Shown one piece after another: positions 16,586 through 24,373 of a stretch of DNA of 35,863 nt. Location of the stretch: the NCBI GenBank assembly GCA_002842495.1, contig PHDB01000036.1:1-35863 (forward strand), read 5' to 3'. Under the pieces are notes generated by a model. That model made no database searches. It worked only from the letters and a program-made list of their open reading frames with translations, and was not told where the DNA came from. Source of the stretch: Bacteroidetes bacterium HGW-Bacteroidetes-6. Its GTDB lineage: Bacteria; Bacteroidota; Bacteroidia; Bacteroidales; DTU049. Each line of letters starts with the position of its first letter. Within the stretch, counting starts at the first letter, position 1. A program made the position numbers and the translations under genes.

Positions 16586-16593
16586 CAAAGGTA
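16586..16593 (-). promoter_or_regulatory. -7 box (TACCTTTG) for miaB
   Basis: Exact TAnnTTTG on the minus strand, 18 bases before the ATG at 16567. It overlaps the upstream in-frame TTG, which argues against that start. Confidence 0.6.
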
Positions 16594-16772
16594 GTGCAAT
16601 AATTTTTTCAGGTAACCAAAGATGATTTGTGCTTTTGGAGAAGAGAAAGGAAAATTATATTAATTATTTAAAAAGGTATAAAACAAAATATATTACCATT
16701 TTTCTTTCTATTTATTATTTCACCTGTAAATATCAGAATATTAGTTGATTAATAATGTGCTCTTATTTTTTA

Positions 16773-16805
16773 TTTGTATTATCCCATAATTATTGTTTTA
16801 ATTTG
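16773..16805 (+). promoter_or_regulatory. Putative topA promoter: TTTG, 22-base spacer, TAATTTG
   Basis: TTTG at 16773-16776 and TAATTTG at 16799-16805, one base shorter than the TAnnTTTG consensus, with spacing inside the 17-23 range. The ATG is 14 bases downstream. Confidence 0.45.
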
Positions 16806-16819
16806 CGGAAAAATTCAGA

Positions 16820-19273
16820 ATGGGGAAAAACTTAGTCATCGTTGAGTCTCCTGCCAAGGCAAAGACCATCGAGAAGTTTCTGGGCAAAGATTATCAGGTT
16901 CTATCGAGCTATGGACATGTGCGCGATTTGCATAAAGAAGATATTAGTATTGATGTTGAAAATGGTTTTGAACCTAAATATATGGTTCTGCCCGATAAGG
17001 TTAAGGTTGTTGCAGAACTGAAAAAGTTGAGCAAACAGGCTGATATGGTTTGGTTGGCAACTGACGAAGACCGCGAGGGAGAGGCGATTGCATGGCATTT
17101 GGCTGAGGCTCTTGCGTTGGATATGAAAAAAACCAAAAGAATTGTTTTTCACGAAATCACCAAAACAGCCATAACCGAAGCTATCGAAAACCCCAGAGAT
17201 CTAGACTATAAGCTTGTTGATGCTCAGCAGGCAAGGCGCGTTCTCGACCGCATAGTGGGATATCGTTTGTCGCCTCTGCTTTGGAAAAAGGTAAAACCAT
17301 CTTTATCGGCTGGCCGAGTTCAGTCGGTTGCAGTTCGCCTTATTGTTGAACGCGAAGACGAAATCAATTCGTTTCAAAGTTCTTCCGACTACAAAGTTAC
17401 TGGTGTTTTTAGTGCAAATAATACCGATTCTTTCCCTGCAGAACTCAACGAACGCTTCGAAAATGAACGCGAAGCTATGATCTTTCTCGACTCGGTTAAA
17501 GGGAGTTCTTTTAAAGTAGGCAAGGCCGAAATGAAGCCAGGCACCCGTAACCCGTCTCCACCATTTACAACTTCTACATTGCAGCAAGAAGCTGCCCGTA
17601 AGCTTGGCTTTTCGGTATCGCAGACCATGACCATCGCTCAGCAATTGTATGAGTCGGGGTTGATCACTTATATGCGTACCGATAGTGTGAATCTTTCGAA
17701 ATTGGCTATTGGCTCAATTAAAAGCGAAATAGAATCACTCTATGGTGCAGAATATTCAAAATCGCGTCAGTTTGCAACAAAAACAAAAGGCGCACAGGAA
17801 GCACACGAAGCTATTCGCCCTACTTATGCAAGCAACAGGGAAATTGAAGGTTCGGCTGCTCAAAAACGCCTCTACGACCTTATTTGGAAACGTACCGTTG
17901 CATCTCAAATGGCCGAAGCTAAAATTGAGCGGACATCAGTTCAAATTGATATTTCCGGTTCAAAAAACTATTTTGTCGCCAAAGGCGAAGTGATGATTTT
18001 TGACGGTTTTATGCGTGTTTATGAAGAGTCAAAGGATGAAGACGCAAATGAAGAAGAAAAAAGCCAGCTTCCGAAACTCAAAGTCAGCCAGGATTTAAAC
18101 AACAAAGACATGATGGCTGAGCAAAAATACTCGCAGCATCCACCACGATACAGCGAAGCCACACTCGTGAAAAAGCTCGAAGATCTGGGAATCGGTCGCC
18201 CGAGTACCTATGCGCCAACCATTTCTACAATACAGCGTCGTGAATATGTAATTCGAGAAACCCGTCAGCCGAAAGAACGCAAAAGTATTCAGCTGAAAAT
18301 GATTAAAGGTGTTATTAAGCGTGAGGTTCTGACTGAGAAGTTTGGGGGCGATAAAAACAAGCTGTTCCCAACCGATTTGGGTATTGTTGTTACAAAGTTC
18401 TTGGTCGAGCATTTCAGTAATATTATCGATTATAATTTTACTGCTAATATTGAGAAAGATTTTGATGAAATTGCCGATGGTGAGCGAAAATGGAATTTGC
18501 TAATTGCGGAATTCTATAAAGTTTTTAATCCACAGGTAATTGATACAGAAAAAAACACCGGAAAATATCACGGCGAACGTCTTCTTGGAATTGATCCCGA
18601 TTCGAAGAAAAAAGTATATTCCAAGTTGGGCCCGTTTGGGCCAATGGTGCAAATAGGCGAATCGACCGACGAGGAGAAACCCCGTTTTGCTGGTTTACTC
18701 AAAGGTCAGTCTATCGAAAGTGTAACTCTCGAAGATGCTTTGGCACTGTTTCGTTTCCCGAAAACTATTGGTAACAGCGAGGGAAAAGAGGTTGTGGTGT
18801 CAGTCGGTCGGTTTGGACCGTATGTGCGATTCGACGGAAAATTCTACAGTATTCCACGCGATACCGATCCATACGCCGTCGACCTGGTGAAAGCTTTCGA
18901 AATTATCCAAGCCAAGCAGGAAAAAGATAGAAACAATATATTGAAGACATTTGCAGAGGACTCCGATTTGCAGATTGTAAAAGGTCGGTTTGGCCCGTAC
19001 ATTAAATATAAGGGAGGTAATTTCCCCCTGGGTAAGGGCAATAAGTATGAGCAGCTTTCAATAGCAGAGATTTTGGAAATTGTAAAAGAAAACGAAGGGC
19101 GGGTTAAGAAGCCTGCTTCCGGACGTTCAAAAAAAACAACAGCGTCTAAAACTAAAAAAACCACAGATGCAAAAAGCACAGCAACTAAACCTGCAAAAGC
19201 CAAACCTGTGAAATCGGCCAAAAAAACTCCGACAACTAAAAAATCTCAAAAAACTACAACTAAGAAAAAATAA
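16820..19273 (+). CDS. topA: DNA topoisomerase I (type IA)
   Basis: The protein has 817 residues. It relaxes negative supercoils through a 5'-phosphotyrosine intermediate. The TOPRIM domain has VIVESPAKAKT with Glu9 and TDEDREGEA (81-89) giving the acidic triad Asp82/Asp84/Glu86. SAGRVQSVAVRLIVERE (163-179) follows, and the catalytic Tyr284 sits in LITYMRTDS. PRYSEATLVKKLEDLGIGRPSTYAP is also present. The C-terminal part holds three FGP-type topoisomerase repeats (KLGPFGPMVQIG, VGRFGPYVRFDGKFY, KGRFGPYIKYKGG) in place of zinc-finger cysteines. The last 50 residues are a Lys/Thr/Ala tail, probably for DNA contact. The stop abuts the ATG of the next gene (TAAATG), so the pair is cotranscribed. 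Confidence 0.95.
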   Translation: MGKNLVIVESPAKAKTIEKFLGKDYQVLSSYGHVRDLHKEDISIDVENGFEPKYMVLPDKVKVVAELKKLSKQADMVWLATDEDREGEAIAWHLAEALALDMKKTKRIVFHEITKTAITEAIENPRDLDYKLVDAQQARRVLDRIVGYRLSPLLWKKVKPSLSAGRVQSVAVRLIVEREDEINSFQSSSDYKVTGVFSANNTDSFPAELNERFENEREAMIFLDSVKGSSFKVGKAEMKPGTRNPSPPFTTSTLQQEAARKLGFSVSQTMTIAQQLYESGLITYMRTDSVNLSKLAIGSIKSEIESLYGAEYSKSRQFATKTKGAQEAHEAIRPTYASNREIEGSAAQKRLYDLIWKRTVASQMAEAKIERTSVQIDISGSKNYFVAKGEVMIFDGFMRVYEESKDEDANEEEKSQLPKLKVSQDLNNKDMMAEQKYSQHPPRYSEATLVKKLEDLGIGRPSTYAPTISTIQRREYVIRETRQPKERKSIQLKMIKGVIKREVLTEKFGGDKNKLFPTDLGIVVTKFLVEHFSNIIDYNFTANIEKDFDEIADGERKWNLLIAEFYKVFNPQVIDTEKNTGKYHGERLLGIDPDSKKKVYSKLGPFGPMVQIGESTDEEKPRFAGLLKGQSIESVTLEDALALFRFPKTIGNSEGKEVVVSVGRFGPYVRFDGKFYSIPRDTDPYAVDLVKAFEIIQAKQEKDRNNILKTFAEDSDLQIVKGRFGPYIKYKGGNFPLGKGNKYEQLSIAEILEIVKENEGRVKKPASGRSKKTTASKTKKTTDAKSTATKPAKAKPVKSAKKTPTTKKSQKTTTKKK

Positions 19274-20443
19274 ATGGACGAGTTGCAACTCTATTTCGAA
19301 CCGGTTTCGCATGATGTGGCAATGTATGAATATACGCGTTCACAAATGGGATTTTCTGTGCTGATGCACAACGAAGATGGATTCCCGGATACTGAAGGAA
19401 TACAGATTGCAATTTTTGGGGTTCCTGAGAATCGTCTTTCATCCAGCAAACGCGACGCTTCGTTTGCAGCTGATGCCATCAGACCCTGGTTTTATGCACT
19501 GCAAAATCATTTTTCAAACATATCGCTTGTCGATTTGGGGAATTTGAAAACGGGAATGAGTCCCGACGACACAATCGAAGCCGTAAGTGAGGTGATGTCG
19601 GTTTTGTTAAAGGACAATATTCTTCCTGTTGTTATCGGAGGAAGTCAGGATTTAACATTTGCACAATATCTTGCCTACGAAAAATGCGGAAGGATTATCA
19701 ATATGCTTTCAGTCGATTCGAGGTTCGACATTGGAAAGAATGATGAACCTTTTCATAGTCAATCGTGGCTCAACCGGATTATCTTTCGTGATCCTAATTT
19801 TCTATTCAATTTTTCCAATCTTGGATTTCAAACCTATTTGGTTGAACAGGAGGCGATAGCTTTGATGAAAAAGCTTTATTTCGATTTTACCAGATTGGGG
19901 ATGGCCAAGAATGATATGACTGAGACCGAACCCTTAATTCGAAATGCCGATGTGGTTTCATTCGACATGTCATCAATAAGAATGAGCGATAGCCCGGCAG
20001 GAGCCACTCCTTCGCCGAATGGTTTTTATGGCGAAGATGCATGCCAGATGATGCGTTATGCCGGAATGAGCGAGAAATTATCTTCTCTTGGGTTGTTTGA
20101 ATTGTGCCCGGTTAACGATCCTGACGGGCATTCGGCTCATCTTGCTGCTCAAATGCTTTGGTATTTTCTCGATGGCTTTGCAGGAAGAAAGGGAGACGAC
20201 CCACATATGAATAAATCTACCTTCATTAAGTATATTGTCTCTATACACGATATTCAAACCGATATTTCATTCTACCGTAGCCCGATTAGTGATCGCTGGT
20301 GGATGGAAGTTCCCTGTCCGAAAAAATTATTTTCAAAATTCGAGCGACACTATATGGTTCCTTGCAGCTATAAAGATTATCAGGAAGCACTACAGGAACA
20401 TTTGCCCGATCGTTGGTGGCAGACTTTTCAGAAATTCATGTGA
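19274..20443 (+). CDS. Arginase/formimidoylglutamase-fold protein with degraded metal site (probable pseudoenzyme)
   Basis: The protein has 389 residues. The ureohydrolase fold is recognisable from IAIFGVPENR (46-54), LPVVIGGSQDLTFA (117-130), NMLSVDSRFD (143-152), ADVVSFDMSSIRMSDSPAG (225-243) and ELCPVNDPDGHSAHLAAQML (276-295). Compared with the family motifs GGxH, DAHxD and DxD, the six manganese-ligand positions read Gln125 (His lost), Asp148, Arg150 (His lost), Asp152, Asp231 and Ser233 (Asp lost). Half of the ligands are gone, so hydrolase activity is doubtful. The family includes arginase, agmatinase and HutG, but no histidine or arginine pathway gene is nearby. The gene abuts topA and lies upstream of the T9SS operon. 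A structural or regulatory role is inference. Confidence 0.8.
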   Translation: MDELQLYFEPVSHDVAMYEYTRSQMGFSVLMHNEDGFPDTEGIQIAIFGVPENRLSSSKRDASFAADAIRPWFYALQNHFSNISLVDLGNLKTGMSPDDTIEAVSEVMSVLLKDNILPVVIGGSQDLTFAQYLAYEKCGRIINMLSVDSRFDIGKNDEPFHSQSWLNRIIFRDPNFLFNFSNLGFQTYLVEQEAIALMKKLYFDFTRLGMAKNDMTETEPLIRNADVVSFDMSSIRMSDSPAGATPSPNGFYGEDACQMMRYAGMSEKLSSLGLFELCPVNDPDGHSAHLAAQMLWYFLDGFAGRKGDDPHMNKSTFIKYIVSIHDIQTDISFYRSPISDRWWMEVPCPKKLFSKFERHYMVPCSYKDYQEALQEHLPDRWWQTFQKFM

Positions 20444-20768
20444 TTTTTTTTGTTGATTGTGTTAAATTTATTCCCAAAAAGAAGAATGTTTTTCCCCTTT
20501 GGGGAAGATTACTATTGCTAGTAATGGCCTGTTGTTAGACTTGATACCTGTTATATATGTGCTTGTTAGTAATATTTTCGATTTGAATTTCCATTGAATT
20601 GAAACTAAAATATTTTGCCTCAGTATAAAATATCTGATCATGATCTTCAGTTAAAGTGAGTAAGCACGGGAAAATATTTCAGAAAAAATGAACAAAAGTT
20701 TGTTGATATCAAAATTTCTTCGTTACTTTATGCACTTTTTTGACAAGAGTTACATAAAACACCGCATT
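20444..20768. other. Intergenic region (325 bases) upstream of porP
   Basis: It contains a hairpin TTCCCC-TTT-GGGGAA (20492-20506) without a following T run, and A+T-rich sequence. A TATTTTG (20611-20617) could be a shortened -7 box about 150 bases from the porP start. No clean TAnnTTTG is next to the start. The frame from an ATG at 20688 runs into porP but adds 27 residues ahead of the signal peptide, so I treat it as leader. Confidence 0.45.
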
Positions 20769-21764
20769 ATGAGGAAAGATGTACTTTTCCTGTTTTTGGT
20801 ATTTTCTGGCTTTCAGTTTGTTAATGCACAACAGGAAGCTCAGTTTACTCAAAACATGTTTAACATTATGGCCATTAACCCAGGATATGCTGGAAGTAAT
20901 GATGCCATTTGTGCCACTGCTTTATACAGGCAACAATGGCTTGGTTTTACTGAAACAGTGAATGGGCAGGAGAATAATGTGGCCCCACAAACCATGTTGT
21001 TTTCGTTGCATAGCAATGTAAATCCGATAATGGGTGGTTTAGGCCTTGTTATCTACAAAGACAAATTGGGTTACGAAGATAATATTGGGGTTAAATTTGG
21101 CTATGCTTTCCGAAAACCTCTTAAAGGAGGAACTCTCGGACTTGGCTTGATGGCTGGGTTTTTGAATAAAAAAATTGACTTCACCCAATTCAATCCAATC
21201 GATCCGAACGATCCTTTACTTACGGGAGGTTCAAATGCAGAAAGCGATATGGTTTTTGATTTGTCTTTTGGAGCCTACTACAAACTTCCCGGTGTTTTTT
21301 ATGCTGGATTATCTTCAAGTCAGTTACTGGAAAGTCCTTCTTCATTTGGAACAAATCTGGCCAGCCCTCAGCTGAAACGTCATTACTACATCACTGGTGG
21401 ATATCAATGGACGTTACCGAATAGTCCTCAGTTCGAACTACGCCCGTCTATTTTCATTAAATCCGACTTTACCAGCACACAGTACGATTTTAATGCTTTG
21501 ATGTACTACAATAATCAGTTTTGGGGTGGACTGAGCTACCGCACTGCTGATGCAGTAGCGATTCTTCTTGGAGCTACACCATTTTCTCAGTCGGGGAATA
21601 AGAGTCTTGAATCGCTGGGAATAGGTTATAGCTATGATGTTACAACCTCTGCCATGGGAGCCAATGGTCGAAGCAGCGGAAGTCACGAAGTGATGGTGAA
21701 CTACTGCTTCAAAATTGTACCTGTGTACACGCCTTCGAGCTATAGAAATGTCAGGTTTCTCTAA
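20769..21764 (+). CDS. porP: PorP/SprF-family type IX secretion outer-membrane protein
   Basis: The protein has 331 residues from the ATG that begins a signal peptide (MRKDVLFLFLVFSGFQFVNAQ). The mature start, AQFTQNMFNIMAINPGYAGSNDAICATALYRQQW, is the hallmark of the PorP/SprF family. Barrel strands follow (GGLGLVIYKDKLGYEDNIGVKFGYAF, LGLGLMAGFLNKKIDF, FELRPSIFIKSDFTSTQYDFNALMYYNNQFWGGLSYR, LGIGYSYDVTT), with a C-terminal conserved SSGSHEVMVNYCFK. Known members are outer-membrane proteins that support secretion or attachment of T9SS substrates. It stands directly before gldK, as porP does before porK in Porphyromonas. The gene may be part of the operon, although gldK also has its own promoter-like box. 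Confidence 0.9.
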   Translation: MRKDVLFLFLVFSGFQFVNAQQEAQFTQNMFNIMAINPGYAGSNDAICATALYRQQWLGFTETVNGQENNVAPQTMLFSLHSNVNPIMGGLGLVIYKDKLGYEDNIGVKFGYAFRKPLKGGTLGLGLMAGFLNKKIDFTQFNPIDPNDPLLTGGSNAESDMVFDLSFGAYYKLPGVFYAGLSSSQLLESPSSFGTNLASPQLKRHYYITGGYQWTLPNSPQFELRPSIFIKSDFTSTQYDFNALMYYNNQFWGGLSYRTADAVAILLGATPFSQSGNKSLESLGIGYSYDVTTSAMGANGRSSGSHEVMVNYCFKIVPVYTPSSYRNVRFL

Positions 21765-21824
21765 ATTTTTTCAATAAATTGAAACCTGCGGAAGAAAAAA
21801 TCGTTAAAAAGAGATAGGTTTTAC

Positions 21825-21832
21825 TAAATTTG
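21825..21832 (+). promoter_or_regulatory. -7 box (TAAATTTG) in front of gldK
   Basis: Exact TAnnTTTG match. Transcription would start at about 21838, on top of the first in-frame ATG (21838), leaving a leader of about 24 bases to the ATG at 21862. The site therefore suggests an internal promoter for gldKLMN and supports the later start. No -33 TTG at standard spacing. Confidence 0.5.
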
Positions 21833-21861
21833 CACCCATGAAGTCCAACAATCAAAGACAT

Positions 21862-23238
21862 ATGAAGTACCTGATCGTTTTATTGGCACTGGGATTGATT
21901 GCCTCAAGCTGCACGAAATCGGACCGCGGAAACGTGGTTGGAGTACAGAATCGTGAAACCTGGTATCAGCCCGATCCTTATGGTATGTTGTTCATCCCTA
22001 TGGGCAGCTATATGATGGGTCAGAATGACCAGGATGTTCCTTATAATCAGATTCAGACAGCCAAAACAGTGTCTGTCCAGGCTTTTTATATGGACGAAAC
22101 CGAAATTACCAACAACGAATACCGCCAGTTTGTTTACTGGGTTAGGGATTCCATTGCGCGCCGTTTACTTGGCGATCAGATTGAAGATTATCTGATTATG
22201 CAGGATCAGTACGGAGAAGATTTCGATCCTCCCTATTTGAACTGGAAAACCAAACTTCGTTGGGACGATGACGATCAGACTGTTCGTGAAATTCTGTCGG
22301 AAATGTATTTGCCGGAACATGAACAATTCTATCGTCGTAAAGAAATAGATTCACGTAAACTCAATTTTGAGTACTACTGGATTGATTTCAAAGCTGCAGC
22401 TCGTAAAGATTTCAATAATCCTCTTACAGATGCTACAGTAAAGAACAACGAAGATCCCGCATCTCTTGTAAACCGTCCTCAGGGCTACAACGATCGTTCA
22501 GTTTTTATTAAAAAAGACATTATTAATGTATATCCCGATACATTGTGCTGGGTGCACGATTTTACATATTCGTTTAACGAACCCCTGACACAGCAATATT
22601 TCTGGCATCCTGCCTACGATAACTATCCTGTAGTTGGTGTCAACTGGAAACAAGCGCGTGCTTTTTCAATTTGGCGAACAATGTATTTGAACGGATATTT
22701 AGTAGGAATTGGTCAAACTATTGTAAACGATTTTCGTTTGCCCACTGAGAGTGAGTGGGAATGGGCTGCTCGTGGTGGTCTTGATATGAGTCCATTTCCT
22801 TGGGGTGGTCCATATATTCGCAATGCAAATGGTTGTTTTCTTGGCAACTACAAGCCCTTGCGCGGAAATTACCCAGACGATGGCGGTTTCCACACCATTA
22901 TTGTAGGGCATTATGCTCCTAACGATTATGGTCTTTACGATATGGCCGGAAACGTTGCTGAATGGACAAGCAATGCTTTTGATGAATCGGCATACCAATT
23001 TGCACACGACCTTAATATGGATTATTCCTACGAAGCCAAGGATACAGATCCCGAAGTTCTTAAAAGAAAAGTGATTCGTGGTGGATCATGGAAAGATATA
23101 GGCTTCTTTATGCAGGTCAGCTCGCGAACATATGAGTATCAGGATACAGCCAAATCGTATGTTGGATTCAGGAATGTACAAACATACCTGGGACGTATGA
23201 AAGGTGATGGCCCAAGCTCATCGAACGTGTACAGATAA
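21862..23238 (+). CDS. gldK: GldK/PorK, T9SS outer-membrane ring lipoprotein (SUMF1/FGE-like fold)
   Basis: The protein has 458 residues from ATG 21862, which gives a textbook lipoprotein signal with lipobox ASSC (Cys17). A start at 21838 would add eight polar residues and collide with the likely transcription start. The mature protein has the formylglycine-generating-enzyme fold: FIPMGSYMMG near residue 45, MDETEITNNEYRQFV, LPTESEWEWAARGG, DMAGNVAEWTSNAF and VIRGGSW. GldK proteins use this fold structurally. In the known T9SS, GldK (PorK) forms a periplasmic outer-membrane-attached ring with GldN (PorN). The 97-base gap to porP and 44 bases to gldL fit an operon. Confidence 0.95.
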   Translation: MKYLIVLLALGLIASSCTKSDRGNVVGVQNRETWYQPDPYGMLFIPMGSYMMGQNDQDVPYNQIQTAKTVSVQAFYMDETEITNNEYRQFVYWVRDSIARRLLGDQIEDYLIMQDQYGEDFDPPYLNWKTKLRWDDDDQTVREILSEMYLPEHEQFYRRKEIDSRKLNFEYYWIDFKAAARKDFNNPLTDATVKNNEDPASLVNRPQGYNDRSVFIKKDIINVYPDTLCWVHDFTYSFNEPLTQQYFWHPAYDNYPVVGVNWKQARAFSIWRTMYLNGYLVGIGQTIVNDFRLPTESEWEWAARGGLDMSPFPWGGPYIRNANGCFLGNYKPLRGNYPDDGGFHTIIVGHYAPNDYGLYDMAGNVAEWTSNAFDESAYQFAHDLNMDYSYEAKDTDPEVLKRKVIRGGSWKDIGFFMQVSSRTYEYQDTAKSYVGFRNVQTYLGRMKGDGPSSSNVYR

Positions 23239-23282
23239 AAAAAGGGTAGAAAAACAAGTCAAATTCAAAAACAAAACAGGTT

Positions 23283-24338
23283 ATGGGTATTAAACACATT
23301 GTTGAAAGTAAAGGGTACAAAAACTTCATGGCGAAGTTGTATGGATTGGGCGCAGCAGTTGTAATTCTCGGAGCACTTTTCAAAATTATGCACTATCCTG
23401 GTGCTGGTATGATGTTGCTCATTGGTATGGGTACTGAAGCAGTAATTTTTGCATTGTCGTCATTTGAGCCATTACACGTTGAAGCCGACTGGAGTTTGGT
23501 ATATCCTGAATTATGGGGACTTTATCATCCTGATGAAGCAGAAGAGAGTGGCTGGGAACCCAAAAAAGTGGGTCCTGCCGGCGGAAAAACTGTTACTCAG
23601 GAACTTGATAGTATGCTCGAACAAGCTAAAATAGGACCAGAACTTATTGCCAGCTTGGGTGAAGGTATGCGTAATCTTGGCGATAACGCGAACAAACTTT
23701 CAGGTGTAGCCGATGCAGCTACAGCTACTGACGGATTTGTTTCCAATTTGAACAAAGCCAGTGAAAGTGTGACGGGTTTGACTGATGTTTATTCAAAAAC
23801 CTCACAGTCGCTCAATAAAACAGTCGGTGTTAACGACGAATTTGTTGAAACTGTTAAAGCCGCTGCGGTAAATGCAAATCAAACTGCCGAATCTTTCAAA
23901 TCGGTTGCTAATGCTATTAATAGCGATGTTGCTGCTACCGAAGAATATGTAAGCAGTATTAAATCTGCTACCGGTGCAGCTCATGCATTGGCCGAAAAAT
24001 ACACTCAGAGTGCCGAATCTCTCACTCGTTCGGCCGAGGCAATTGATTTTAGTAAGGTTGATGGCCAGTCATATGGCGATCAGATTCAACGCATCACTAA
24101 AAATCTTTCTGCCCTTAATGCTGTATATGAATTGCAACTTCAGGGCTCACAAGCTCAGGTTGAGAAAGCAAATATGCTGCAGGAAAGCATCGGTTCTTTT
24201 GTTACCAATGTTAACGACACTATGACCGCAATCAATGCCTATAAAGATCAGGCTAATGTTCTGGCTCAAAATCTCTCAGCTTTGAACAATGTTTACGGAA
24301 ATATGTTGACAGCAATGAATGTCAATATTAATAAATAG
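23283..24338 (+). CDS. gldL: GldL/PorL, T9SS and gliding motor inner-membrane protein
   Basis: The protein has 351 residues. Two transmembrane helices lie near the N-terminus (about 16-36 and 42-60). Known functional motor residues are visible: GALFKIMHYPG (30-40, with Lys34 and His37) and a membrane-embedded Glu52 in GMGTEAVIF, the position implicated in proton coupling. After EADWSLVYPELWGLYHP the rest (about 100-351) is a long Ala/Ser/Asn-rich helical cytoplasmic tail. It contains two copies of NLSALNxVY (274-282 and 330-338). The length is closer to Porphyromonas PorL than to the shorter Flavobacterium GldL. It forms the proton-driven motor with GldM. Confidence 0.95.
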   Translation: MGIKHIVESKGYKNFMAKLYGLGAAVVILGALFKIMHYPGAGMMLLIGMGTEAVIFALSSFEPLHVEADWSLVYPELWGLYHPDEAEESGWEPKKVGPAGGKTVTQELDSMLEQAKIGPELIASLGEGMRNLGDNANKLSGVADAATATDGFVSNLNKASESVTGLTDVYSKTSQSLNKTVGVNDEFVETVKAAAVNANQTAESFKSVANAINSDVAATEEYVSSIKSATGAAHALAEKYTQSAESLTRSAEAIDFSKVDGQSYGDQIQRITKNLSALNAVYELQLQGSQAQVEKANMLQESIGSFVTNVNDTMTAINAYKDQANVLAQNLSALNNVYGNMLTAMNVNINK

Positions 24339-24373
24339 GTATTAATCGTTAATCATTTAAAGAAAGGGTAATT

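Noticed and set aside
16568..16588. Extended miaB start at TTG 16588.
   Set aside because: The codon lies inside the TACCTTTG -7 box, and MiaB proteins normally begin close to the YGCQMN motif, as the ATG at 16567 does.
18995..19273. topA tail as a frameshift or fusion because of the Lys/Thr/Ala-rich end and absent zinc fingers.
   Set aside because: FGP-type C-terminal repeats with a basic tail are a known alternative in type IA topoisomerases, and the reading frame is continuous.
20491..20507. Hairpin TTTCCCC-TTT-GGGGAAG as a terminator for topA and the arginase-like gene.
   Set aside because: The stem is only six pairs and no T run follows, so intrinsic termination is not supported.
20688..20768. 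Longer N-terminus for the PorP-family protein from ATG 20688.
   Set aside because: It would put 27 basic and aromatic residues ahead of a clear signal peptide; the ATG at 20769 gives a normal exported protein.
21862..23238. GldK as an active sulfatase-modifying enzyme.
   Set aside because: The FGE-like fold is known to be structural in GldK/PorK; the operon context settles the role.
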